Assembly: GCA_016744995.1 (NCBI GenBank) | Contig: JADGDG010000005.1 | Span: 62,001-126,000, forward strand | Direction of reading: 5' to 3' | Source of the DNA: Gammaproteobacteria bacterium | GTDB lineage: Bacteria > Pseudomonadota > Gammaproteobacteria > GRL18 | Length of the DNA: 64,000 bases | Notes under the pieces: generated by a model | Told to the model about the DNA's origin: nothing | The model's input: the letters and a program-made list of their open reading frames with translations, nothing else | The model's database searches: none | In this document: positions 56,348-64,000 of the stretch, piece after piece | Position numbering within the stretch: the stretch's first letter is position 1 | Layout: each line of letters opens with the position of its first letter | Made by a program: the position numbers and the translations under genes

Positions 56348-57832
56348 TCAGGCACTTGCAGCGACTGCAGTTTCTTCCTCATCTTCGATTAACCAGGGCA
56401 CCTTAACCTTGCTCCAACAAGGATTATTTAGTGTCATATCCATATCACGTGCAAAGATAGCAAAACCGTCATAACCATGGTAAGGGCCAGAGTAATCCCA
56501 GGAATGCATCTGGCGAAAAGGAATGCCCATTTTTTGAAAAATGTATTTTTCCTTAATTCCTGAGCCAATTAGATCGGGTTTTACTCTTTTGACGAATTCT
56601 TCAAACTCATACCCGGTGACGTCATCAAAAATCAGAGTTGCATTACCCATCTCTTTAATCGTGCGGTCATAGTCATCGTTATGACCAAATTCATAACCTG
56701 TACCAACAACTTCCATACCCAGATCTTCATAAGCTCCAATCACATGACGAGGGCGTAAGCCACCGACATACAGCATGACGCGTTTACCTTCAAGACGGGG
56801 CTTATATTTATCAATAACTGCTTGATATTCTGCCCTGTATTTTTCAATGACCTTTTCTGTATTGGCTTTAATTGTGTCATCAAAGAAAGAGGCAATGTCA
56901 CGTAGAGATTCAGCGATTTTTGTCGGGCCAAAAAAATTATATTCTTTCCATGGAATGCCGTATTTTTCTTCCATGTGACGAGAAATATAATTCATAGAAC
57001 GATAGCAGTGTAATAGGTTAAGTTTGGCTTTAGGTGTATTTTCCATTTCAGCCAGGGTACCATCGCCTGACCATTGTGCAATAACTCGTAGACCCATTTC
57101 TTCTAACAGAGTTCGTGAAGACCAGGCATCACCACCAATATTGTAGTCACCAATAATTGTGACATCATAAGGAGTATCATCAAAAGCATCATTGTCACGG
57201 TTATGCAATACCCAGTCACGAATGGCATCATTTGCAATATGATGTCCTAATGATTGAGATACACCACGGAAACCTTCACAACGGACAGGTACAACAGGTT
57301 TTTTAACGTCTTTAGTGGTTTGTTTGGCAATTGCTTCAATATCATCACCAATCAAACCAATTGGACATTCTGATTGTATGGTGATGCCTTTATTAAGAGG
57401 GAAAAGTTCCTCAATTTCTAACATGATCTTTGATAGTTTTTTATCACCACCAAAAACAATATCTTTTTCCTGAAAATCTGAGGTGAAGTTCATTGTGCCA
57501 AAGGTATTAATACCTGTTGTTCCCACATAATAATTTCGCCGCCCGGCTCGAGAATATTGGCCGCAACCAACCGGGCCATGTGAAATGTGAACCATATCTT
57601 TGATTGGTCCCCAAACCACACCTTTAGAGCCTGCATAGGCACAGCCGCGAACAGTCATTACACCCGGCAGGGATTTACGGTTTGAAGTAATGCATTTTTT
57701 GGACTGCTCAACTTCCTGATCATTGACCATAAGATGTTTAGCACGATCTTTCTTAGCGTCTTCGGGGTATACCTCAAGGACTTCTTGTATAAGCGCCTGA
57801 GTTTCTTCAGGTGTCATATGATTAGTAGACAT
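56348..57832 (-). CDS. nifD: Nitrogenase MoFe protein alpha chain NifD
   Basis: 494 residues. P-cluster and cofactor regions: [48 protein letters not shown], the cofactor cysteine region [12 protein letters not shown] and the cofactor histidine region [23 protein letters not shown] precedes the ATG, just after the paired hairpin. Operon nifH-nifD-nifK-nifT. Confidence 0.98.
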   Translation of the reverse strand: MSTNHMTPEETQALIQEVLEVYPEDAKKDRAKHLMVNDQEVEQSKKCITSNRKSLPGVMTVRGCAYAGSKGVVWGPIKDMVHISHGPVGCGQYSRAGRRNYYVGTTGINTFGTMNFTSDFQEKDIVFGGDKKLSKIMLEIEELFPLNKGITIQSECPIGLIGDDIEAIAKQTTKDVKKPVVPVRCEGFRGVSQSLGHHIANDAIRDWVLHNRDNDAFDDTPYDVTIIGDYNIGGDAWSSRTLLEEMGLRVIAQWSGDGTLAEMENTPKAKLNLLHCYRSMNYISRHMEEKYGIPWKEYNFFGPTKIAESLRDIASFFDDTIKANTEKVIEKYRAEYQAVIDKYKPRLEGKRVMLYVGGLRPRHVIGAYEDLGMEVVGTGYEFGHNDDYDRTIKEMGNATLIFDDVTGYEFEEFVKRVKPDLIGSGIKEKYIFQKMGIPFRQMHSWDYSGPYHGYDGFAIFARDMDMTLNNPCWSKVKVPWLIEDEEETAVAASA

Positions 57833-57846
57833 TTTGTTCTCCTTAT

Positions 57847-57876
57847 CCTGACACCACTAATCTGTGGATGTGCAGG
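57847..57876 (-). other. Hairpin upstream of nifD ribosome binding site
   Basis: In the mRNA: CCTG-CACAT-CCAC-AGATTA-GTGG-TGT-CAGG. Stem CCTG/CAGG and CCAC/GTGG with internal mispairs; loop AGATTA. The AAGGAG of nifD begins a few bases downstream. Confidence 0.65.
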
Positions 57877-57949
57877 GTTTGAAAAATAACTCTGTTATAA
57901 GAATGAATAGAAGTTGGTCAGATAGTGATGATCAACTTCCAAATGATAA

Positions 57950-58852
<903 letters not shown>

Positions 58853-58878
58853 TTAATAATTTTGTTATTTGAGTGCTT

Positions 58879-58929
58879 AATTTCATTTCACTCTTAGTTG
58901 CATATCACTCTTAATTTCATATCACTAAG
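58879..58929 (-). repeat. Three tandem 17-bp repeats in the nifH leader
   Basis: Read on the mRNA strand the unit is close to AAGAGTGATATGAAATT, in copies at 58913-58929, 58896-58912 and 58879-58895. They lie between the predicted transcription start and the nifH ribosome binding site. Confidence 0.8.
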
Positions 58930-59001
58930 AGTTTATTTGTTGTTGAGTGTATTAAGGTCTCTCGGATTAAGATTGCCTAACGGGCTCTTAACTATAGAGT
59001 G

Positions 59002-59017
59002 AGCAATCATCGTGCCA
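59002..59017 (-). promoter_or_regulatory. Sigma-54 promoter of nifHDKT
   Basis: Read leftwards: TGGCAC-GATGA-TTGCT, a full consensus match. The predicted start is near 58990, giving a leader of about 160 bases before nifH. Confidence 0.92.
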
Positions 59018-59083
59018 ATGATTGATTTATTATTTAAGTTGTTGTAATTTAATGTTATTTATTCTAAATGATATCTTTTTTAA

Positions 59084-59099
59084 GGTCGGGTTTATGACA
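59084..59099. promoter_or_regulatory. One-mismatch NifA site for nifH, overlapping the draT leader
   Basis: GGT CGGGTTTATG ACA; the left half has G for T. It aligns with the nifV site along most of its length and is 66 bases from the nifH promoter. A hairpin (59088-59104) overlaps it. Confidence 0.5.
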
Positions 59100-59104
59100 A
59101 ACCC
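59088..59104 (+). other. Perfect six-pair hairpin just before draT
   Basis: GGGTTT-ATGAC-AAACCC followed by TTGTATTTTGT and the draT ATG. It occupies the position of a ribosome binding site and could reduce draT translation. Confidence 0.55.
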
Positions 59105-59115
59105 TTGTATTTTGT

Positions 59116-59958
59116 ATGGTTGAAAACAGACAAATATCAATTTCAAAACCGACATTGCCGAGGTATGCACGACTGCCTGTGAATCGCTGCAGTCTTCCAG
59201 CTATTATTCTTGGCAGCCTTACCTTTCAGATGCATCCTGTTGCTTTACATCTTGATGGTGTATTGGCATTGCATTCAGAATTATTTAATGATTTTGTAGT
59301 CATTGACAACAACAAAGAGAGAGCTGAAAACTTTAGAGATTATATGTGCTCAAGTTTTTTATTAGATGATCTCGAAGCAGCAGGTCTTGAAAAAAATGGT
59401 CGGCGATGGCGAGGTAAGGCTGATTATCTGCGAATGCTTCGAGGTTGGTTATTTGATGCCAATAGTACTGAAGCTGCTGTTCTAAAAAGTTGGGTGGAAT
59501 CTCGTTTTGGTTTGCTGGCTCGTAACCACAATGGTTCTCTAAGCGATTTTTCCTCAAATAATTATTTAAAATATTTGTCTGAGAGATCACAGGGTCTATA
59601 CAATACTAATGCCCTGGAAGCACAGTTTGATTTATTATTTAGCTACTGCCAATATGAGGTACAAAGACAATTTTCCGGCCAAACACATATTGTTTTATAT
59701 CGTGGCACTAATCGAATTGATGATTATGAGATATTGAAACAGTTGGATAAACATCGTTTTATCTTATTGTTAAACAACTTGAATTCTTTTACCAGCCAGC
59801 GTGAACGAGCGGATGAATTTGGTGACTATATACTTGAGGTTAAAATTCCATTATCCAAGATTTTATATCTGCCGGGCCTGCTGCCCGGTATTTTAAAAGG
59901 AGAAAATGAATTCCTGGTCATAGGCGGTGTTTATGAAGTCGCGTTGAATGTTCTTTAA
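59116..59958 (+). CDS. draT: Dinitrogenase reductase ADP-ribosyltransferase DraT
   Basis: 280 residues, usual length. NRCSLPAIILGSLTFQMHPV near the start, IVLYRGTNRIDDYE (NAD-binding arginine region), LLNNLNSFTSQRERADEFGD and KGENEFLVIGGVYEV are the family motifs. It switches nitrogenase off by ADP-ribosylating the Fe protein on Arg101 when ammonium or energy status changes. It diverges from nifH. The reversing hydrolase draG is not in the window. There is no clear ribosome binding site. Confidence 0.95.
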   Translation: MVENRQISISKPTLPRYARLPVNRCSLPAIILGSLTFQMHPVALHLDGVLALHSELFNDFVVIDNNKERAENFRDYMCSSFLLDDLEAAGLEKNGRRWRGKADYLRMLRGWLFDANSTEAAVLKSWVESRFGLLARNHNGSLSDFSSNNYLKYLSERSQGLYNTNALEAQFDLLFSYCQYEVQRQFSGQTHIVLYRGTNRIDDYEILKQLDKHRFILLLNNLNSFTSQRERADEFGDYILEVKIPLSKILYLPGLLPGILKGENEFLVIGGVYEVALNVL

Positions 59959-59967
59959 ATAATTTGT

Positions 59968-60729
59968 TCAGGGCAATCTGTAATTGCTTTGCGTAAATAG
60001 ATCCATTCCGCATTCGAGCTGCTCGATCCAGTCAAGAAACTGGTGAATTGCTTTGCCAGTATAGGCCCGCCCGTGCTGTGGGGCAATAATTTCAAGATCT
60101 AGTTGCCGGATCATATTAACCCAGAAGCGACAAACCTTATTGCTATTCATATAACGACGATGAAAGCCTTCTATATAGGGAATAATTTCCACCAGGTTTT
60201 CTATTGGTTTATCAAGATCTTTGGCAGGGCACAAGTTGGCACCCATATCACCAGAGAATAAAATCTTACTTTTTGGATCATAAAATTGAAAATTGCCTTC
60301 TGCATGTAAAAAATGAGCAGGCAGAGCCATTAATTTAATACTTCCCAGGTCTAAATGCATGCCTTCATCAGGAATGCCAATGGTGCGCTGATGGGTGATC
60401 CCAGGACGTGTAAAATGAGGTATAAACCGTTCCCATAGCTCTGGTACCACAACTTTGCAATTGGTTCCCACCATCCATCTGTTTAAGGAAGCCACAATGT
60501 CTGGATCCTGATGGGAGGCAACTACATAATCAAGCTTTTTGACATTCATGTATTTGCTCATACCCATAAATAAACCGGAGTAGGTCATCTCTCCTCCAGG
60601 ATCAAGTAAGGCTGCATGATTATTATCATATACCAGGATCTGATTGGCTTGAACTGCTTCACTACCCCTGACCAGATCGCGAAAAATCACACATTTATGT
60701 TGTCCATCATTGTAGAGTTCAATCGACAT
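59968..60729 (-). CDS. Oxygen-binding di-iron metallo-beta-lactamase-fold protein (ODP family)
   Basis: 253 residues. Ligand set ASHQDPDIV (HxxxD), PAHFLHAEGNFQFYD, LFSGDMGANL and PQHGRAYTG is that of the flavodiiron ODP domain, here without the flavodoxin or rubredoxin parts. It may bind or reduce O2 or peroxide, or act as an oxygen sensor near nitrogenase. It is convergent with draT, with only nine bases between stops. Confidence 0.87.
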   Translation of the reverse strand: MSIELYNDGQHKCVIFRDLVRGSEAVQANQILVYDNNHAALLDPGGEMTYSGLFMGMSKYMNVKKLDYVVASHQDPDIVASLNRWMVGTNCKVVVPELWERFIPHFTRPGITHQRTIGIPDEGMHLDLGSIKLMALPAHFLHAEGNFQFYDPKSKILFSGDMGANLCPAKDLDKPIENLVEIIPYIEGFHRRYMNSNKVCRFWVNMIRQLDLEIIAPQHGRAYTGKAIHQFLDWIEQLECGMDLFTQSNYRLP

Positions 60730-60910
60730 ATTTTATCCTGCTTAATTCTATTTTTGTTAGTAAAAATTGTAAGTTAAGGCAATCTGAATTAGCTTTGATG
60801 AGTACAATACAAAGCAATGACTTGGTCAGTTATAATGATAAAGTTTCTCAATCGGCTCATTTTCTCTGCTCTGGATTTTTTGTCAGTACACCAGGTTTCT
60901 TAAAATATTA

Positions 60911-61984
60911 TTAATTAATCAAAGCAACACTTTTCACTTGTGCATAAAGATGCATACCTTCTTTCAAATCAAGTGTTATTCCTGAGCGCCGGGTAATACG
61001 TGAAAGTATTGTTTGCCCATCGAGTAATTCAAGTTGTACAATTAATTGGCTTTCATTGATATCGTGAGTGTCAATGACCTTTACTGGTAAAATATTAATA
61101 ATACTGGTGTCGGAATGAAATTTTCTTGACAGACTGACATCTCGTGCCTGAATCTGTACGCGGGCAATTTTACCGATAGGATAATTTTCACGGCTGACGG
61201 CAATCCGACCTGAATCCATTGAAATCCAGGTTAAATGATAAGTACTATCATGAGCTGATATAATACCTTCAAGTATTGAAGCTGCATCATCATAAGCTGC
61301 TAAGGGTAAATCTAGCCGGGTTAATAACTTTGCAGTAGCTCCTAGCGCTGCTACCTTACCATCGACCAATAAAATCATTTGATTGGCCAATCGAGCGGCT
61401 TCATTGGGATCATGGGTGACATATAAGGAAGGGATACCTAGTTCATCATGTAAATTTTCAAGGTAGGGTAAAATTGTTTGTTTTGCGTCGTGATCCAGAG
61501 CTGATAATGGTTCATCCATCAACAGAAGTTCAGGGCTTGTGAGTAATGCCCGGGCAATGGCAATACGTTGACGCTCACCACCAGATAAATGCTGAGTTGT
61601 ACGCTTTAGTAAATTTGAAATACCTAACAATTCGACCATATCATTTAATTTCAGGCGGCGTTGACGGTGAGGAACTTGCTGCCAGCCATATTCCAGATTT
61701 TGCTGCACAGACATATGAGAAAAGAGACTGGCTTCCTGAAATACATAGCCAATAGGACGTTTATGTGCGGCAAGAAAAAAATTACTTTTCTGCCAGATAT
61801 TATTATTGAGAGAGATAGTACCTTGCTGTGTTTTTAGTAAACCTGCAATTGCCCGTAAAATAGAGGTTTTACCACAGCCTGAATGACCAAATAAGGCTGT
61901 AATACCACAGGCAGGTACAGAAAAACTGACATCGAGTTCAAACTCATCGAATTGATGTTGTAGTTTGACTTCAAGTCCAGTCAT
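60911..61984 (-). CDS. modC: Molybdate ABC transporter ATPase ModC
   Basis: 357 residues. Walker [19 protein letters not shown], signature [15 protein letters not shown], Walker [13 protein letters not shown] and switch His in [10 protein letters not shown]. The C-terminal Mop/TOBE domain starts about residue 290 ([12 protein letters not shown]) and may bind molybdate. It supplies molybdenum for FeMo-cofactor. The ATG overlaps the modB stop (ATGA). Confidence 0.95.
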   Translation of the reverse strand: MTGLEVKLQHQFDEFELDVSFSVPACGITALFGHSGCGKTSILRAIAGLLKTQQGTISLNNNIWQKSNFFLAAHKRPIGYVFQEASLFSHMSVQQNLEYGWQQVPHRQRRLKLNDMVELLGISNLLKRTTQHLSGGERQRIAIARALLTSPELLLMDEPLSALDHDAKQTILPYLENLHDELGIPSLYVTHDPNEAARLANQMILLVDGKVAALGATAKLLTRLDLPLAAYDDAASILEGIISAHDSTYHLTWISMDSGRIAVSRENYPIGKIARVQIQARDVSLSRKFHSDTSIINILPVKVIDTHDINESQLIVQLELLDGQTILSRITRRSGITLDLKEGMHLYAQVKSVALIN

Positions 61985-62655
61985 TTATTTAAATTCCCCC
62001 AATGTCTTTCCAGTACATACATGGCGTATATTACCAGAAAAGCAAATACCATCATGCCTGCAGAAAGTATATGTGCTTGCTCCCATTCCAGTGATTCAAC
62101 ATGATCATAAATCGCCACTGACATCACTTTGGTTTCACCGGGAATATTACCACCAATCATCAATATGACTCCAAATTCACCTACAGTATGAGCAAATCCT
62201 AAAATCGTTCCAGTAAGAAGACCAGGTCTTGCAAGTGGTAAGGCTATCTGGAAAAAACTTTTCAGAGGTGAAGTTCGTAATGTGGCTGCAACTTCCATTG
62301 GGCGTTCACCAATGGCTTCAAATGCATTACGTACTGGTTGGACAACAAAGGGTAGTGAATAAATGACAGAACCTACTACCAGACCAGGAAATGTAAAAGG
62401 CAGTGTTCCAATTCCCATTAAAAGCGTTAGTTTTCCAATAAAACCATCAGGGCTGAGCATTAAGAGCAGATAAAAACCTAACACAGATGGTGGTAAAACC
62501 AGTGGTAATGCAACAATACTACCAATTATTTCTTTCCAGACACTTTGTGTCTTAGCTAACCACCAGGCGATTGGCGTTCCGATCAATAACAAGATTAATG
62601 TACTGATAGTTGCTAGTTTCAATGTCAGGTTTATTGCTTGCCAGTCTATTTCCAT
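61981..62655 (-). CDS. modB: Molybdate ABC transporter permease ModB
   Basis: 224 residues, five or so membrane helices. The EAA-type motif for contact with ModC is [15 protein letters not shown], and [20 protein letters not shown] is the ModB signature. No modA is in the window, so the periplasmic binding protein is encoded elsewhere. It is followed directly by modC and preceded by rnfH. Confidence 0.95.
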   Translation of the reverse strand: MEIDWQAINLTLKLATISTLILLLIGTPIAWWLAKTQSVWKEIIGSIVALPLVLPPSVLGFYLLLMLSPDGFIGKLTLLMGIGTLPFTFPGLVVGSVIYSLPFVVQPVRNAFEAIGERPMEVAATLRTSPLKSFFQIALPLARPGLLTGTILGFAHTVGEFGVILMIGGNIPGETKVMSVAIYDHVESLEWEQAHILSAGMMVFAFLVIYAMYVLERHWGNLNK

Positions 62656-62664
62656 AACTAATAT

Positions 62665-62925
62665 TTATTCGTCCCGGCGTTCAATAAGTTCAGGATCAGC
62701 TGTTATATTACGATAAATTTCTATCCTGTCACCTTCGTTTATTTTGACATCCAGTTTAGTAACTTTACCGAAAATTCCCACTTTTTGTACCGATAGATTG
62801 ATTTCTGGATATTGTGTAAGCATACCAGAGTGTTCAATGGCTTCTAAGACCGTACTTGCATCAGGCACTTCAAGTTTAAGCCAGGTTTGTTTAAATTTAT
62901 CTGCGTAGGCCACACCAACATTCAT
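62665..62925 (-). CDS. rnfH: RnfH (UPF0125 family)
   Basis: 86 residues, ubiquitin-like fold. MNVGVAYADKFKQTWLKLEV and GDRIEIYRNITADPELIERR are typical. It is encoded at the end of nif-linked rnf operons and its function is not established. It lies 14 bases after rnfE. Confidence 0.92.
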   Translation of the reverse strand: MNVGVAYADKFKQTWLKLEVPDASTVLEAIEHSGMLTQYPEINLSVQKVGIFGKVTKLDVKINEGDRIEIYRNITADPELIERRDE

Positions 62926-62939
62926 GGTTCATTACTCCT

Positions 62940-63638
62940 TCAGGAATTAACTAATGATGCATTGTCAGTTGAAACGTCAGTATTTTTTAGAGCCTGACGT
63001 TTTTCCTGAGCATCATCAATTAAGCGTTTAGCTGCCATTAAAAAACCCAACACTAAAAATCCACCCGGTGGCAGAATTATCAGCAAAAATCCTTTATAGT
63101 CAGAAATGATTTCTAACTCCAGAAAAGCAGCCCAGGAGCCTAATAATAAAGAGGCATTGGCAAATAGAGTCCCACTGCCAAGCCCTTCTCGAACAATGCC
63201 CAGAATGACCAGTACCATGGTAAATCCCAGTCCCATCATTAGTCCGTCAAACATAGCAGGCAGTACCCGGTTTCGTGAGGCAAATGATTCTGCTCGACCC
63301 AAAATTGCACAATTGGTGACAATAAGAGGAATAAACAGCCCCAGTATTTTGTGTAGATCGTGGAGCCAGGCATTCATCCATAGATCGACTAAAGTTACCA
63401 ATGTGGCAATGATTAAGATAAAAATTGGTATACGTATCTGTGGTGTAATGAGTTCTCTTAACATTGCTACGATCATTCCAGAAGTAATCATAACAAAGGT
63501 ACTTGCCAGGCCCATACCCAGACCATTACTTGCAGTACTGCTCACTGCTAGAAGAGGACATAAAGCAAGCGATTGGGTGAAGACAATATTATTATCCCAA
63601 AGACCATCTTTGGCTATGCGGCGATAATCATTATTCAT
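62940..63638 (-). CDS. rnfE: Rnf electron transport complex subunit RnfE
   Basis: 232 residues, six membrane helices. Family motifs are DGLWDNNIVFTQSLALCPLL and TNCAILGRAESFASRN; the cysteines in LALCPLL and TNCAILG likely hold the intramembrane [2Fe-2S] cluster. Rnf uses ion-motive force to reduce low-potential ferredoxin for nitrogenase. It overlaps rnfG by eight bases. Confidence 0.95.
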   Translation of the reverse strand: MNNDYRRIAKDGLWDNNIVFTQSLALCPLLAVSSTASNGLGMGLASTFVMITSGMIVAMLRELITPQIRIPIFILIIATLVTLVDLWMNAWLHDLHKILGLFIPLIVTNCAILGRAESFASRNRVLPAMFDGLMMGLGFTMVLVILGIVREGLGSGTLFANASLLLGSWAAFLELEIISDYKGFLLIILPPGGFLVLGFLMAAKRLIDDAQEKRQALKNTDVSTDNASLVNS

Positions 63639-64000
63639 GGGAGCTTGCTCCTGTTGTTAGTTTTGCAACATTTGGTGCAGATCTTTTTTTAATGTTTAAG
63701 GTCAATAATTCTGTCTGATTTTTACGAAAAAACTTTAATGCATCCACAATTGCTTTGATAATGCCACGGGGTGTAATTGTTGCTCCAGTAAAGGCATCAA
63801 AGTGTCCACCATCTTTTTTTACCTGCCACTGTTCCTGGGGTAGTTTATCTAATGAGAGTCCGTTAAATTTTAATATCCAGTCATCTTTTTCAACTTCCAT
63901 TTTATCACCAAGCCCAGGAGTTTCAGTATGAGACAGTACTCTGATACCAAGGATATTACCGCTGTTGTCAACTGCTAAAATAAAACGCATTTTCCCGGCA
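63631..64000 (-). CDS. rnfG: Rnf complex subunit RnfG, C-terminal part (cut by window edge)
   Basis: About 123 codons up to the window end, with the frame open leftwards of it. FTGATITPRGIIKAI contains the Thr that carries covalent FMN, and VLSHTETPGLGDKMEVEKD is the family core. It precedes rnfE in the operon. The N-terminal membrane helix lies outside the window. Confidence 0.93.
   Translation of the reverse strand, partial: AGKMRFILAVDNSGNILGIRVLSHTETPGLGDKMEVEKDDWILKFNGLSLDKLPQEQWQVKKDGGHFDAFTGATITPRGIIKAIVDALKFFRKNQTELLTLNIKKRSAPNVAKLTTGASSHE

Noticed and set aside
60813..60828. Possible -24/-12 promoter for the di-iron protein (TGACCA-N5-TTGCT, read leftwards)
   Set aside because: The invariant -24 GG is GA, and no NifA site was found nearby.

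Overview
The window is about 64 kb of moderately A+T-rich chromosome from a Gram-negative bacterium, most likely a gammaproteobacterium. The evidence is an outer-membrane exopolysaccharide porin and Wza/Wzc-type export genes, HspQ, RelA, Rnf subunits, ModBC, and a molybdenum-nitrogenase cluster whose gene order (nifHDKT-fdx-nifY-lrv; nifENX-DUF269-DUF683-fdx; nifUS; nifV-W-Z-M-clpX) resembles the Azotobacter/methanotroph type. The genus cannot be fixed from the sequence alone. No tRNA, rRNA, CRISPR array or intact insertion sequence was seen.

Region 1 (1-17.1 kb) is an exopolysaccharide locus. It holds an EpsL-like outer-membrane barrel, a Wza-like export protein, a CpsB-type tyrosine phosphatase, a Wzc-like tyrosine autokinase and a UDP-glucuronate 4-epimerase. 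These are followed by a visibly more A+T-rich block (about 7.5-14.4 kb) with flippase, sulfotransferase, Wzy-like polymerase and three glycosyltransferases. The right edge of that block is a beheaded glycosyltransferase fragment; a GT4 gene and a radical SAM/SPASM-like gene follow. Degenerate 7-bp repeats (ACTACCG / TAGTCGG type) sit between the export genes and again after the last gene, and one array is read through as the N-terminus of a protein.

Region 2 (17.1-33.7 kb) holds signalling and redox genes with scars. There is a frameshifted REC-HPt remnant, an IS3-family transposase tail and a short hybrid kinase that may have lost its sensor. Also present are an OmpR-like regulator, a PilJ-domain protein, a secreted methyltransferase, HspQ, a soluble CZB chemoreceptor, a FixL/FixJ-like pair, a di-haem peroxidase, a GGDEF-EAL protein that also ends in a CZB domain, and a bacteriohemerythrin.

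Region 3 (34-64 kb) is the nitrogen-fixation island. Plus-strand operons are nifENX with accessory genes, nifUS, and nifV-(TPR)-nifW-nifZ-nifM-clpX, followed by a RelA-like gene that lacks the usual central helical domain. Minus-strand genes are nifHDKT, a ferredoxin, nifY, a DUF6129-like gene, lrv, a TrpD2-like gene and an unknown gene. draT diverges from nifH. A di-iron metallo-beta-lactamase-fold protein, modC, modB, rnfH, rnfE and the end of rnfG close the window. -24/-12 (sigma-54) promoters with TGT-N10-ACA NifA-type sites are readable upstream of nifE, nifU and nifV; nifH has a perfect promoter and a one-mismatch site. All share an extended TTTGCTACAA-like half-site, and one further copy lies upstream of the FixL-like kinase.

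The observations most worth following up are the paired hairpins with an identical loop and different stems just before the nifD and nifK ribosome binding sites, the extended NifA-site consensus and its stray copy, the deleted-domain RelA beside the nif genes, and the heptamer repeats that bracket the polysaccharide genes.
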